This document shows, piece by piece, positions 1 to 9,944 of a stretch of DNA of 64,000 bases. The notes under the pieces were generated by a model, which saw nothing but the letters and a program-made list of their open reading frames with translations, was not told where the DNA came from and did not search any database. The translations under genes and the position numbers were made by a program. Position 1 is the first letter of the stretch, and each line of letters starts with the position of its first letter. The DNA comes from Thraustochytrium sp. TN22 (lineage: Eukaryota; Sar; Bigyra; Thraustochytrida; Thraustochytriidae). Where the stretch lies: the NCBI GenBank assembly GCA_013306675.1, contig JABLUY010000002.1, forward strand, positions 372,001-436,000, written 5' to 3'.

Positions 1-1420
1 ACTGCACGATGAGGAAGCTGGAGACGGGAAAGAAGTTGAGCCAATGCCGGAGGTGGTGGTAGTACAAGTTTGCGATGACCGTGTCCACGTCCTCGTGCGC
101 GACGCCGCCGAGACCGCACGTGTAGGCGGCGGCAGGATCCCCGTCCGGCGTAAGCTCCGAGCAGTGCGTCTCTGTGTACTCGATGACCGCTGGGACGTAG
201 TCGTCAAAGTTATCTTTGCAGACCTGGATCGGAAGCGCGTGCTTGCAGTTGGCGCCAGCACCGTGCATCGTGTACCGTGAAATGGCGCGCTTTACTGGGT
301 TGCGCAGCAGCACGAAGAGCTTGATTTGCGGGTTGATGACCTTGAGCCAAACCGGAATCCAGGCGTCCACGTAGATGTTCTTGACCGTGTTGTCGCCGAC
401 CACCGAGGTGGCGTTGAGAACGGCTGTATCGAGGCACTGGAAGTACTGGTGCAATGGCTGATAGCTCTGCCCAGCCGCCTTCGTGTGCGCTGACTTGTAC
501 AGCATTTTGTCGAAGAAGTGGATCTCTTTGTGACAAGCCACCTTGACCTCTCCGTGGAGCGCGAGCAGGTCGGTGAAGAAGGTGGTCCCGCCTTGCGAGT
601 ACCCGATGGTCGCGTAGTACGGGAGCGGTAAGGGTTTCTCGTAGCAGGTCTCGTCACGAATCGTTGGATTGCGCCGCGAGGTGCGATCCACGACGGTCTC
701 GAGGTCAGCTTCGCAGATGAGGCGGCCCGTGCCGCAGATCTTGAAGCAGAGGTCGGGCGTGGCTGGATGCGGGAGCGCGCTGATGTTCCAGACGGGCGCG
801 GTCTCGGGGAATCGGAAATCTCCACGCAGCGACTTGTATGTGCTCTCGCTCTGCTGCGCCACATACCACGCATATGAGCTGATGTCCTCCCCGTGTGTTG
901 GCCTCTTGGTCCCGCCGCCGCCGCTGCTACTGCTGCTGCTACTGCTGCTACTGCCGCCGCTGCTGCTACTGCTGCTACTGCCGCTGCCGCTGCTACTGCC
1001 TTCGACGGTAATGTCGTCCTCCTCGTCCTCGTCTGCTGGGGAGTCGTAGAGGTCCGAGGTTGTTTTTGGTCGGTGTCCCTTGCTGGGGACGAGGTGATCG
1101 GGGTGTCGAGGTGCGTTAGCCTTGCCGTCAAGCGAGGAATCATCCGGTGTTACGCGGTTGAGCGGCTGCACCGCGTACATGAGTCCGAGGAGGAGCAGCA
1201 CGGCCATTGCCGCTGAGGCGAGCAATGGCCGGCGGCCAGGACGCTCGCGCCCAGCTCCCTCGCTGCCGCCGCCCATGAGCCCGGCTTGCTCCTCATCCCC
1301 ACCATCGAAGGAGCCTTCCCGGGAGCGCGGCGAGCGCGGCGAGAGCGCGGACCGCGGGCTCCCGACGACACTGCCGGCGCTGCTGCCCGTGTTCGTACGC
1401 GCCCTCGCTCCCTGGCGCAT
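1..1420 (-). CDS. Golgi-type membrane sulfotransferase, copy 1 (3' end off the window)
   Basis: Probable PAPS-dependent carbohydrate sulfotransferase, type II membrane protein of the secretory pathway. The frame is open from the ATG at 1420 to the window edge (at least 473 codons); an in-frame stop near 1537 fixes this as the most upstream start. A hydrophobic anchor (ASAAMAVLLLLGLMYAV) lies near residues 67-83, after a basic Ser/Pro-rich cytosolic tail. A Ser/Gly stem (about 917-1010) follows, then the lumenal domain with the 5'-phosphosulfate loop GYSQGGTTFF, HKEIHFFD and the 3'-phosphate motif LLRNPVKRAISRY. The end of the catalytic domain (YYHHLRHWLNFFP and beyond) runs off the window. 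It is close to the next gene: both have NFDDYVP and GDPAAAYTC. The fold resembles GalNAc4S-6ST/CHST15-type enzymes, but the acceptor is unknown. Confidence 0.85.
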   Translation of the reverse strand, partial: MRQGARARTNTGSSAGSVVGSPRSALSPRSPRSREGSFDGGDEEQAGLMGGGSEGAGRERPGRRPLLASAAMAVLLLLGLMYAVQPLNRVTPDDSSLDGKANAPRHPDHLVPSKGHRPKTTSDLYDSPADEDEEDDITVEGSSSGSGSSSSSSSGGSSSSSSSSSSGGGGTKRPTHGEDISSYAWYVAQQSESTYKSLRGDFRFPETAPVWNISALPHPATPDLCFKICGTGRLICEADLETVVDRTSRRNPTIRDETCYEKPLPLPYYATIGYSQGGTTFFTDLLALHGEVKVACHKEIHFFDKMLYKSAHTKAAGQSYQPLHQYFQCLDTAVLNATSVVGDNTVKNIYVDAWIPVWLKVINPQIKLFVLLRNPVKRAISRYTMHGAGANCKHALPIQVCKDNFDDYVPAVIEYTETHCSELTPDGDPAAAYTCGLGGVAHEDVDTVIANLYYHHLRHWLNFFPVSSFLIVQ

Positions 1421-2312
1421 CGCTGAGCGCTGCAGAGCTTGTCTGAGCTGAGAGCGCGCGCGGAGAGAGAGAGAGACTCGGAGAGAGAGCGTTTCGAATT
1501 TGCCACTGGCAGCTCGCGAGTCGGGGCAAGAAGCCACTCACTCGACTCGACTCGGACTCGCTCGCTCGCTCGTTCAGGCTCGACCGTGCAATGCGATGCG
1601 ATGCGTGCCGATCAGCCTTGCAGTTGCCAGTCTCTGTCACTGCCGCCGCAGCGCGACTTGCACGGCGAGGCAGGGTGCCACTGCAGTGAAGCGAAGCTGC
1701 ACGGTCGTGACTGGCAAGCGGGAGTTGCGGGTCAGGGCAGACTGACGCATCAGAGTGGCATTGGCAGTCGGCTGCTGTGGTCCTGTGGATGCCGGCGCGG
1801 CCGGGCTGGCCGGGGCTGCCGTGCCTGCCATGATAATGATCATGATGAGCCTTCCCGAGTGCGGTCACTGGCAGTGGCCGTTAGTGGGTCGGCCTGACTC
1901 GGCCATGGCGTCCCAACTGCCGCTGCCAGTGGTGCTTTGTGCAAATTTCAACGTACTCGACTCGGAGAGAGCCTGTCCGGTTGCAGAATCTCCGGGCCAA
2001 GTCCCTGCAGCCGCTCGGCTGCTTGGCTGGCTTGCTCGGCTACTCAAGGTTTCTCTATCAGGTCTCGGTTCAGGCGGGGGCACAAACCAACTTGCAACTT
2101 GGAGAGCACAGCGCAAGCCGTGAGCACGAAAAGACACAGAGAGGATTAGCTAGCTGGTACGAAGAAAGACCTGGCCAGGCTGGCCTTGATGTCTCAATTG
2201 GTTGTCAGGCGTGGTTGCCCGTGCGCGCATGACGTCAGACAGATCCTTAGAGACGCGTCCACTGAACATCCCGGACTGCAAAATGTCGTGCCGCGGGCTG
2301 GTGAGCCATGGA
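1421..2312. promoter_or_regulatory. Spacer upstream of sulfotransferase copy 1 with recurring promoter-like words
   Basis: No credible gene. The spacer carries words that recur in other upstream spacers of this window: CCACTGGCAG at 1503, a TCGACTCGACTCGGACTCG run at about 1541-1560, TCACTGGCAGTGG at 1865, CTGACTCGG at 1894 and CTGCCAGTGG at 1923. A promoter role is inferred from position and recurrence only. Confidence 0.4.
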
Positions 2313-3734
2313 TTAGTGGAGCATTGGGAGCTCCTGAATGCCGAACTCGGTGCGCACGAGCTCTCGCAGATTGTCCATATAGGGCTTGTAGAAGGCTGCG
2401 AGCATGTCGAGCGTCTCCTGGCGGGGCTTGGCGCTGGAACCAGTATGCGCGTTCTTTCTGGGCGGGTTCCGCTCTTCTCGGGCCTGGAAGTCCTCCGGCG
2501 TGAGGGTTGGGAGCCCAAGAAAGGCGTAGGCGCGGTTGGCCTGCTCGAGCGGCTGTGAAAAGAGGTCGTCAGACTGCACGATCAGAAACTGGTCGGCTGG
2601 GAAAAAGTTGAGCCAGTGGCGCAGGTGGTGGTAGTACATGTTCGCAACGATGGTGTCAACGTCGAGCTTCATCTTGCCGCCGGAGGTGCAAGTGTAGGCT
2701 GCCGCCGGGTCGCCAGTCGGAGTGAGGAGGGGGCAACTCCTCTGGATGAAGTCGATGGCCGTCGGAACGTAGTCGTCAAAGTTGTGCCTGCAGACCTCTC
2801 TTGCCATGAGCGACCTGCAGTTGGTCCCGCCGCCGAGCATGCTGTAGCGCGAGAAGGCGCGCTTGACAGGATTCCGAAGGAGGACAATGAGCTTGATGTG
2901 CGGATTCAGCGCTTTGAGCCAGACGGGCTGCCAGGCGTCAACGTAGATCATTTTGATGGTGTTGTCGCCCACGACCTGGTGTGGCGGCACCGTGCCGTGG
3001 TTGCGCAGACAGTTCATGTAGCGCTGCGTGGGGCAGTAGCCCTGGTCCGCGTGTGCGTGGCGCGACTCGCGGTAGAAGGCTTTGTCAAAGAAGTGAATCT
3101 CCTTGGCACAGGCGCGCGCAACGTCGGGATGCACTGTGAGCGCACCGACGAAGAACGTGGAGCCCGCCTGCGAATAGCCGACTGTTGCGTAATATGGGAG
3201 CGGCACGGGCGTCGACTGGCACTTCTTGTCCCAGATGGTCGGATTCCGCTGCGAAGTTCGGTCAACATAGGACTCGAGCGTATCAGAGCAGATGACATCG
3301 CCCTCCTGGCAGACCTTGAAGCAGAGTTTGGGTGTCGCCGGATGGGGCAATGCGCTCATGTCCCAGATAGGCTCGAACTCGGGGAAACGAAAGCTTTCAC
3401 GCAGCGTCTTGTAGGTCTTCTCGCTCTCCTGCTCCTTGTACCAGGGCAGGTGCTTGACCTCCGGGTTCAGGTAGGCGTGCGCCGGCGTCTCCTTGCCATA
3501 GGTATTGTAAAAGTCATCGTCGACACTGCCGACGCCAACGGAGGCGAAGGCAAGGATGGCGATGCCCAGGAGCACAACGAGGCCCAACATGGACCTGCCG
3601 AGGCGACTCCTGAGTGCCACGCGCAGGTCATCCTCAGTCTCGCTGCCCTCTGAGTCCGAGTGCTGCCTGAAGGCGATGCCAAGGCTGCCCGCGCGCTTGC
3701 GCTCCAGCTCGCACGGAAGCATCGTCCTCCCCAA
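2313..3734 (-). CDS. Golgi-type membrane sulfotransferase, copy 2
   Basis: Complete 473-residue type II membrane sulfotransferase, intronless. Residues 1-47 form a basic and acidic cytosolic tail; a single membrane anchor spans about 48-68 (SMLGLVVLLGIAILAFASVG). The catalytic domain has the PAPS 5'-phosphosulfate loop at about 183-195 (ATVGYSQAGSTFF), KEIHFFD at about 211-217, GDNTIK at about 256-261 and the 3'-phosphate motif LLRNPVKRAFSRYS at about 285-298. Paired cysteines around CFKVC and the NPTIWDKKC segment suggest lumenal disulfides. An alternative start is Met5. The gene is in tandem with copies 1 and 3 on the same strand, so a local duplication is likely. The family transfers sulfate from PAPS to glycans; the exact substrate cannot be read from sequence. 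Confidence 0.9.
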   Translation of the reverse strand: MGRTMLPCELERKRAGSLGIAFRQHSDSEGSETEDDLRVALRSRLGRSMLGLVVLLGIAILAFASVGVGSVDDDFYNTYGKETPAHAYLNPEVKHLPWYKEQESEKTYKTLRESFRFPEFEPIWDMSALPHPATPKLCFKVCQEGDVICSDTLESYVDRTSQRNPTIWDKKCQSTPVPLPYYATVGYSQAGSTFFVGALTVHPDVARACAKEIHFFDKAFYRESRHAHADQGYCPTQRYMNCLRNHGTVPPHQVVGDNTIKMIYVDAWQPVWLKALNPHIKLIVLLRNPVKRAFSRYSMLGGGTNCRSLMAREVCRHNFDDYVPTAIDFIQRSCPLLTPTGDPAAAYTCTSGGKMKLDVDTIVANMYYHHLRHWLNFFPADQFLIVQSDDLFSQPLEQANRAYAFLGLPTLTPEDFQAREERNPPRKNAHTGSSAKPRQETLDMLAAFYKPYMDNLRELVRTEFGIQELPMLH

Positions 3735-3754
3735 GTCCGCCTACGTGACTGTGC

Positions 3755-3840
3755 TTGCGCCTGTGCCTGTGCCTGTTCCTGCGCCTGCGCCTGCGCCTGC
3801 GCCTGCGCCTGCGCCTGCGTCCCGCGCCTGCGCCCTGCGC
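3755..3840. repeat. Hexanucleotide (GCGCCT)n microsatellite
   Basis: About a dozen near-perfect copies of a GCGCCT/GTGCCT hexamer lie just upstream of the start of sulfotransferase copy 2. The array is not in a credible coding frame and may fall in the 5' UTR or core promoter. Confidence 0.9.
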
Positions 3841-5505
3841 CTATGGCCTGGGCCTGGGTCAGGGCCTGCGCGGGCCTGCCCGCACTCGTGGCCCGTCCTC
3901 AGATATGGCTTTGGCGGCACTCTGTCAGGCACGGCCCTGGCTTGGCGAGCCCTCCAAACCGCCTCTGCCTCGCCTCTGATGCTCTCTCTTTTCTCCTCTC
4001 TTTGGCCCGCGCACGCGCGGTGCCAGTGGGACTCGACCTCGACCTCGCCGGCCCAAGGGGGTGCAATTGCTATCGTGCACGGGCGCGGCCGTAACGGTCC
4101 GTCGACGCCTCTGGGTGACTGTCAGTGGGACACGCATTGCGTTCCGTCGGCGCCACTGCCACTGCCAGGGACATGCAGAATCATGTCGTCGCGGTCCGAG
4201 TCGTGGGGACGGCTCGCAGCGGTTGAGCGCAAGCCAGCCGAGTTGAGCTCCGAGCTCGTGCGAGTCGAACGAGGGGTAGGGTGAGAGGACAGCCGCGTGC
4301 CGTGTAACCGTGCGGTGGCGCAGGGCCGCACTGCACTGTCAGCCATGATTGATTGGCCCCTTGCCCTGGCAGTGCGCGGTACGGGCGGGCTCACTGAGTC
4401 AGAGCATGCCATCCCAACGGCCGACGCAGCAATGAGCTTCCCCAGACACTGCGCACGGCACAGCGGCCGTGGCCAACTTCACTTCGCCTCGCTGCAGTCG
4501 CAGGGATGATCTGGTTGGCAACTTGAGGTGCGCACATAGTTACAAGTGCTAAGGCGTAGCCGAAGCGGTGCTGCGAGGGAGCCTGGGCAACCAGGCAACC
4601 GGGCGTCAACCGCCGCGAGACTGGCCAGAGGTCACGGTGCTATCCTCTTGACGCTTTGCCCGCGTTCCCTCACCCCCCCCCCTTCCACCCCCTCCCCCAA
4701 CCGCCTGAGGAACTCGTGCGAATGCTGCGTGCTGCAGCAGCTGCAGCTGCATGCAGTGCACCACATAACGAGGAGGGGAGGTCCAGTTATCGTCCCCCCT
4801 GAGGCACATTGCAGCCCGCTGGGCCACGCGATGTGGGCCACGATGCGCATTGCGCGCTGGCTTGACAGTGAACTCGGCCGGCCGGGCTGCCAAGCACGCC
4901 ATAAAAACGCGGTCCGGCAACGCCACCAAATTCGGCCTTCACTGTCACGGTCGCCAGAACGCTGTGAAGGAGAAAAGAGCGCGGTGCGAAAGGAGCAGGC
5001 TTGTCTTCTTCTTTTATGATGAGCTATCTTGCCGAAGGTCTCACCACATCGGTCGGCAATGCGTGCGGGCCATTCACAGTTTCCAGCGGCAGTGCCGCCA
5101 CCAACCCAGTCCACCAATCGACACGACACGAGCTAACAGGAGTGCAATTGCTTCACGATCCGTCACTCTTGTTTGAGTGCACTCACCGACTCCATGCCAA
5201 GGCCCAACACCAACCCGCTCTTTGTAAGGTCGAGTGACTTGTAAAATCGCAGCGCTTGCGGTCCACAAAGTCCTTGACACTAGTCGCGGTCGAGCGCGCT
5301 CTCGCGAACGGAAGGCGTTTGCGCGACCTTCTCTCCGCTCGCGATTGGAGTGCACCCGCCGCCAGGTAACGCTAGGTTGCGACACTCGCACGACGCACGC
5401 GGACGTCCAGGTCTTGTCTCTGATTTTCGCAGCTCCTCGCCGCTAACTGGCGTGCTTTCAAATGCATCAAGCACACGGAGCCCTGGGCGAGCCATAAGCC
5501 GGACT
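3841..5505. other. Gene-poor spacer between sulfotransferase copies 2 and 3
   Basis: About 1.7 kb with no recognisable coding region; the open frames here have no domain signature or consistent codon bias. It contains several of the shared upstream words: TGCCAGTGGGACTCGACC at 4021, GACTGTCAGTGGGAC at 4118, CACTGCCACTGCCAG at about 4154 and TTCACTGTCACGGTC at 4938. A C-rich tract lies at about 4672-4700. Confidence 0.6.
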
Positions 5506-7137
5506 TCACCAGGTGATCTCGGCGAGATACGGGGGCATGTCTTCCTTGGGCATGTGGAAGACGTCGTCGAGGATCTTGCGGAGTTCGATGTTGTAGGGCA
5601 GGAAGAACTCGTCGAGAAGCTTCATGGCGTCTGGGTCGGGCGGCGCCTTGTTGCGCGTGTGCGTATGGTGGCCGATCTGGGCAATAGCGCGCTGCACCTT
5701 GCCCTCCGGGTACGGGTCGAGGCCAAGGAAGTCCGTGGCGCGACCCATGGCCTTCTCGGGCTCAGCAAAGAGCTCATCGGAGGAGATGAAGAGGAACTGC
5801 TCGGGCGGGAAAAAGTTGAGCCAGTGGCGGATGTGGTGCTCGTAGAGCGAGGACACGATGGTGTCGTTGTCGATCATCTCATAGCCCGTGCTGTAGCCAC
5901 ACTTGTAGACGGCACTGGGGTCGCCGCCCGGCTTAATGTCGGAGCAGCGCATGGCAATGTACTTGAGCATGGTCTGCACGTAGGGCAGCATCTGCATGCA
6001 TAGCTCCTTCTTGATGAAGCGGTGGCAGCCGCGGCCGCCGTTGAGCTGCGAGTAGCGAGAGTAGGTGCGGCGGGTGGGCTCGCGCAGGAGCACGATGAGC
6101 TTCATGTTGCGGTTGACGGAGCGCACCCAGGCCGGGTACCAGACGTCAGTGTAGATGGCCTTGACGGTGTGATCGCCGATGACCTTTTTGTGGTCGAAGG
6201 CGACGCGCTTGAAGCAGCCGAAATAGGAGGAGATGGAGCGCGCGCGGTCGCGGTGGTTGAGGTTGTACTGCGTGCGCAGATAGAGCGTGACGTCAAAGTA
6301 GTGGATCTCCTTGTGGCAGGCAGAGCGCACGTAGTCGTGCTTGCGGATAATGTCCGAGAAGAAGGTGGTGCCGGACTGCGAGTAGCCGATGATAAAGTAG
6401 TATGGGATGTTGAGTGCCTCTCGGCAGCGGCCCGGGCGCCGGTAGGTGGGGTTCTTCTTGCCAGTGAAGTTGGTGCGCTGGTAGAACTCCTCCGCGCACA
6501 GGTCCTCGCCACAGACTTGGAAGCACAGGTCCGGCGAATACGGGTGCGGCATGCCGCTCATGAGCGCCGCCTCCGAGCCCTCCGGGTAGATGAAGTCCTT
6601 GGACAGCGAAAGCCAGGTCGTCTCGCGGTCCGACCCGGGCTGCGAGACCTTCTTTGGCCGCATGATGATGCGGAAGCCGTTCTCGTCAAACTTGGCCACG
6701 CGCGGGTCGTCGCTGGTCTCCTCGTCGTCGCTGTCGCCTCCATCCTCGCCTTCGCCCTGACCGCGCTCGTGCGGGCCGTAGTTGCCGCCACTGTCCTCGT
6801 CTTCTCGCGCCCTGCTGCTCAGCCCGCCGCCGTAGGCTTCGTCCTGGCCCGTGCCGGCCCGCACATCCTGCTGCTGCTGCGTCGGCTCGCTCACGCGCAG
6901 CAGCAGCACCAGCGCCACCAGCACGCACGCGGCCGCGGCCACCACCGCTGTGCGCTGCGAGCCGCGGCCCGCCGCCGCCGGCCGCCGCATCCTGCCTCGC
7001 GCCGCTCCTGCGCAGCCCCTTGCGCGCGCGCGCGCGCTTCTCGACTTGACTTGCCGCGCGCGGAGTCGGCTGGCACCGGTATCGGGCCTCGGGCCTCTCT
7101 TCTGCCCCCTTCTCAGGCTCGTGCCGCGCCCGGCCAC
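5506..7137 (-). CDS. Golgi-type membrane sulfotransferase, copy 3
   Basis: 543-residue type II membrane sulfotransferase, intronless and more diverged than copies 1 and 2. The tail is very Arg-rich (1-61), the anchor is at about 62-81 (RTAVVAAAACVLVALVLLLR), and an acidic Gly/Glu/Asp stem follows at about 90-145. The catalytic domain shows the phosphosulfate loop FIIGYSQSGTTFF (about 248-260), HKEIHYFD (about 275-282), GDHTVK and the 3'-phosphate motif LLREPTRRTYSRYS (about 350-363). HHIRHWLNFFP corresponds to HHLRHWLNFFP in the other copies. Met50, just before the anchor, is an alternative start. It is divergent from the transporter gene at 7931. A carbohydrate acceptor is likely but unidentified. 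Confidence 0.88.
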   Translation of the reverse strand: MAGRGTSLRRGQKRGPRPDTGASRLRARQVKSRSARARARGCAGAARGRMRRPAAAGRGSQRTAVVAAAACVLVALVLLLRVSEPTQQQQDVRAGTGQDEAYGGGLSSRAREDEDSGGNYGPHERGQGEGEDGGDSDDEETSDDPRVAKFDENGFRIIMRPKKVSQPGSDRETTWLSLSKDFIYPEGSEAALMSGMPHPYSPDLCFQVCGEDLCAEEFYQRTNFTGKKNPTYRRPGRCREALNIPYYFIIGYSQSGTTFFSDIIRKHDYVRSACHKEIHYFDVTLYLRTQYNLNHRDRARSISSYFGCFKRVAFDHKKVIGDHTVKAIYTDVWYPAWVRSVNRNMKLIVLLREPTRRTYSRYSQLNGGRGCHRFIKKELCMQMLPYVQTMLKYIAMRCSDIKPGGDPSAVYKCGYSTGYEMIDNDTIVSSLYEHHIRHWLNFFPPEQFLFISSDELFAEPEKAMGRATDFLGLDPYPEGKVQRAIAQIGHHTHTRNKAPPDPDAMKLLDEFFLPYNIELRKILDDVFHMPKEDMPPYLAEITW

Positions 7138-7930
7138 TGCCTGCAGAGAAGACTCGACTCGGAGGGAGAGGGGTCCGGGTCGAGTGGGACGAGCTCAGGC
7201 TCAGGCTGGCCGCCGCAACACTAACGTTTCTAAAATTAGCAGCGGCTGCCGAGGCCGCGACTCGGCGGGGAGCTGCCAGTGATGAGCGAGCATCATCGAC
7301 AAGCAAGCAAGGTCGCGTGCCCAGGCAGGCGTGATCGGAGGCGCCGCAGTTTGGTGCGTGCAGAGTTTGGCCAACTTCGTCCCAAGCGCATCCACGCTCG
7401 CAAGCTCAAGCTCAAGCGGCCAAGACATGACGTGCAGATCTTACGTCGCTAGCTCAGCTAGCTAGCTAGCTAGCGCTAGAGCATGCATTTGCTCAGCCGG
7501 CTGAGCCTGGCTGGATGAGATTGATCAGATGAGGCTGGCTGTCCATGTCCAGGTTCACTGCAACCAAACCACGTCATCCACCTTGGCCACGCCGCTCCCC
7601 CACGAGGCCCGAGGTCAACGACTTATGATGATGTCAGTGAAGCATCTCTCTCACGACAGCTCGCGGCGCCAGCGGGCGCAGACAAGGAGCAGCAGCGGGT
7701 CCCCCACGACGACCGCGGAGCCGATGGCGATGGACCGTGTGACCCGCCGCCGGACTCCGCCTCGGAGTGGCCGCCGCGAAGGCCGGCAGTGAGGAGAGTC
7801 ATTAGGCACACTTGGGCCCCGAAGGCGCAAGTGCGGCAAAGCGCCGGGGCCACAGCGCCACGTCAGTTATTGGCGGCGCGACCCGACGCCACTGGAGTCC
7901 GTCTCTCTCGCGCAGAGCTGGATTGGGAGA
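7138..7930. promoter_or_regulatory. Divergent spacer between sulfotransferase copy 3 and the SLC37-like transporter
   Basis: A spacer of about 0.8 kb between two oppositely oriented genes. Near the sulfotransferase start it has GACTCGACTCGGAG at about 7150 and AGCTGCCAGTG at about 7271, the same words seen in other upstream spacers. A short (CTAG)n run lies at 7457-7476. No gene was seen. The bidirectional promoter role is inferred. Confidence 0.4.
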
Positions 7931-9364
7931 ATGCGGCGCGGCGCGGCGGCGGCGTACGATGGGGAGCTGCGCGGCATGCGGCACAAGGTGCTGGGCGTGC
8001 TGTACCTGACGTACGCGTGCTTCTACCTGAGCCGCAAGGCGGACTCGGTGGTCAAGATCTCGCTGCATGAGGTGGAGGGCTTCGCGGTGGAGGAGCTGGC
8101 ACTGCTGGACACGGTGTACTTTGCGGTGTACACGGCGAGCTCGGTAGGCACGGGCCTGGTGTCCAACTACGTGGAGTCGCGCAAGCTGCTGGCCGGCGCG
8201 CTGGTGTGCCTAGCGGCGACGAGCTGGCTCAAGTCGCAGGTGCGCTCGCCCGTGAGCTTCGCGGCCTGCCAGGTGCTGCACGGCTTCTTCCAGTCGGCGG
8301 GCTGGCCGACGTGCATCAAGCTCATTGGCGTCTGGGTCACAGAGAACCGCGGCTTCGTCATGGGTATTTGGACGACCTGCCAGTCCCTGGGCGGCATCCT
8401 CGGCGCGCTCTGGGCAACCTGGTTCGTCACGCACTACGGCTGGCCGGCCGCATACCAGTACCACTCGCCCATCATGGTGGTCATGGCGGGCGTGATTCTA
8501 GCGGTCATCCGCGACGAGCCGCCGCAGCGGTCGCCTGGGCTGGAGAACGACGGGGATGAAAGCAGTGACATGGAGACGGCCATGGAGCCTCTGGCCGGCA
8601 AGTCGGCGCCTCCGCCCCTGCAGCAGCCGCGGCAGGAGGTCTCGCTCTTTAACGCCGTCATGTTGCCAGGCTTCATGTCTATCGCCGTGGCCTACTTCTT
8701 CCTCAAGTTTCTGCGCTACGCGCTGCTCATGTGGCTGCCGTACTATTACGAGGAGGGCCTCCACTTTGACCTGGCGCTGGCCGGCTACATGAGCACCTCG
8801 TTCGAGATGGGCGGGCTCGTGGGCACACCCTTTATTGGCTGGTTTTCAGATCAGATCTTGCACGGACGCCGCGACCTGACGGCCGCCTGGTTTCTCTCTG
8901 CCGCAGCCGTCATGCTCATGGCCTGCGTGCTGGTGTCCGCTGCGGGCGTCTCGCTGAACGCCATCTTCATGTTCCTGGTCGGCATCACGGTCATCGGCCC
9001 CGACTCCGTGCTCTCTGGTACCATCGCGCAGGACCTGGGCGCCTCCTCGGCCATGGGCAAGGATGCCATCGGTATGCTGGCCGGCCTCATCAACTCGGTG
9101 GGCTCCTGCGGCTCCATCGCGCAGTCCTACGCGACGGCTTACATCTCGCACTTTTACGGCTGGTCGGTGCTCTTTCGCGTCTTCATCTCCTGCGCCCTGC
9201 TCAGCGCCTGCATCCTCTTTGCCGTGGCGCATCGCACCAAGCTGGGCGCCTCGGGCATCGGCAGCCAGGCCACCTCGGTCCGCATCATCACTGCTGTCGC
9301 AGGTCTCTTCGCGCTGTTTTTGCTAACCACTTCGGCTGGCACCGATGGCTCTGAGACCGGCTAA
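7931..9364 (+). CDS. MFS organophosphate transporter, SLC37/GlpT-like
   Basis: 477-residue major facilitator protein resembling the glycerol-3-phosphate or sugar-phosphate/phosphate antiporters (SLC37, bacterial GlpT). The N-terminal half has the typical opening YLTYACFYLSRKADSVVK, followed by SSVGTGLVSNYVESRK and GFFQSAGWPTCIKLIGVW; the aromatic-rich first helix and Gly/Trp-rich helix 4 match the family. A hydrophilic central loop spans about 195-240. The C-terminal half contains PYYYEEGLHF, GGLVGTPFIGWFSDQ and GPDSVLSGTIAQDLG. About 12 membrane spans are visible. SLC37 proteins lie in the ER, GlpT-like ones in plasma or organelle membranes; no clear targeting peptide is seen here. The substrate is probably a phosphorylated C3 or C6 compound exchanged for phosphate. 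Confidence 0.85.
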   Translation: MRRGAAAAYDGELRGMRHKVLGVLYLTYACFYLSRKADSVVKISLHEVEGFAVEELALLDTVYFAVYTASSVGTGLVSNYVESRKLLAGALVCLAATSWLKSQVRSPVSFAACQVLHGFFQSAGWPTCIKLIGVWVTENRGFVMGIWTTCQSLGGILGALWATWFVTHYGWPAAYQYHSPIMVVMAGVILAVIRDEPPQRSPGLENDGDESSDMETAMEPLAGKSAPPPLQQPRQEVSLFNAVMLPGFMSIAVAYFFLKFLRYALLMWLPYYYEEGLHFDLALAGYMSTSFEMGGLVGTPFIGWFSDQILHGRRDLTAAWFLSAAAVMLMACVLVSAAGVSLNAIFMFLVGITVIGPDSVLSGTIAQDLGASSAMGKDAIGMLAGLINSVGSCGSIAQSYATAYISHFYGWSVLFRVFISCALLSACILFAVAHRTKLGASGIGSQATSVRIITAVAGLFALFLLTTSAGTDGSETG

Positions 9365-9736
9365 CATGAGCGGTCTGTCTGGCGTACGCGCATGGCCAGA
9401 TTCGCTTCGACTAGCGGGGTGAGCGCGCCGACGTCGCCGCCAGCAGGGGTTCGAGATCCCGGCGTTGTCCTGAGAGCGAACAAAACTCCCTGTCTAGGCC
9501 TTAGACAGCCTGCGTATCTGCCTGTCATGTCTGTCCCTCTGTCTCTGTCTGTAGGTACTCACTACTGTAGACCACCAACCAAACATGAACAACCTTTGAC
9601 ACCACAAGGACCATCTTTGGCATTCACCGTCATGATTCTGCTTTCTGGGTGAGTGAGGACAGCACTTGTGCCCAAGAAACGAGTGTGCTACTGCAGCGGC
9701 GCGGGAGAACAGGTTCCTTTACTAAGTTGGTATACA
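9365..9736. other. Convergent 3' spacer
   Basis: 372 bp between two convergent stop codons, less GC-rich than the coding DNA, with several CTGTCTGT runs near 9520-9555. No gene or RNA was recognised; it presumably holds both 3' UTRs. Confidence 0.6.
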
Positions 9737-9876
9737 TCAAAAGAATAGCACCTGGTCGCCCGGTGCATCGGAGAGATCCCGCCCGAATGTCGGTGATGCA
9801 CTCACCGTGCGCATGAGAGAGTCGCCCGCGCGAGTCACGTCTCCCGTGAGGTAGGGATCGAATCTCTGCTGTTTTA

Positions 9877-9944
<68 letters not shown>

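Noticed and set aside
2616-3653. 345-codon open frame on the plus strand
   Set aside because: Antisense to sulfotransferase copy 2, whose motifs are unambiguous.
6022-7224. 400-codon open frame on the plus strand
   Set aside because: Antisense to sulfotransferase copy 3; composition is Ala/Arg/Val shadow sequence.
9420-9470. TTCGAGATCCCGGCG, a tRNA T-arm-like stretch
   Set aside because: No acceptor, D or anticodon arm can be paired around it.
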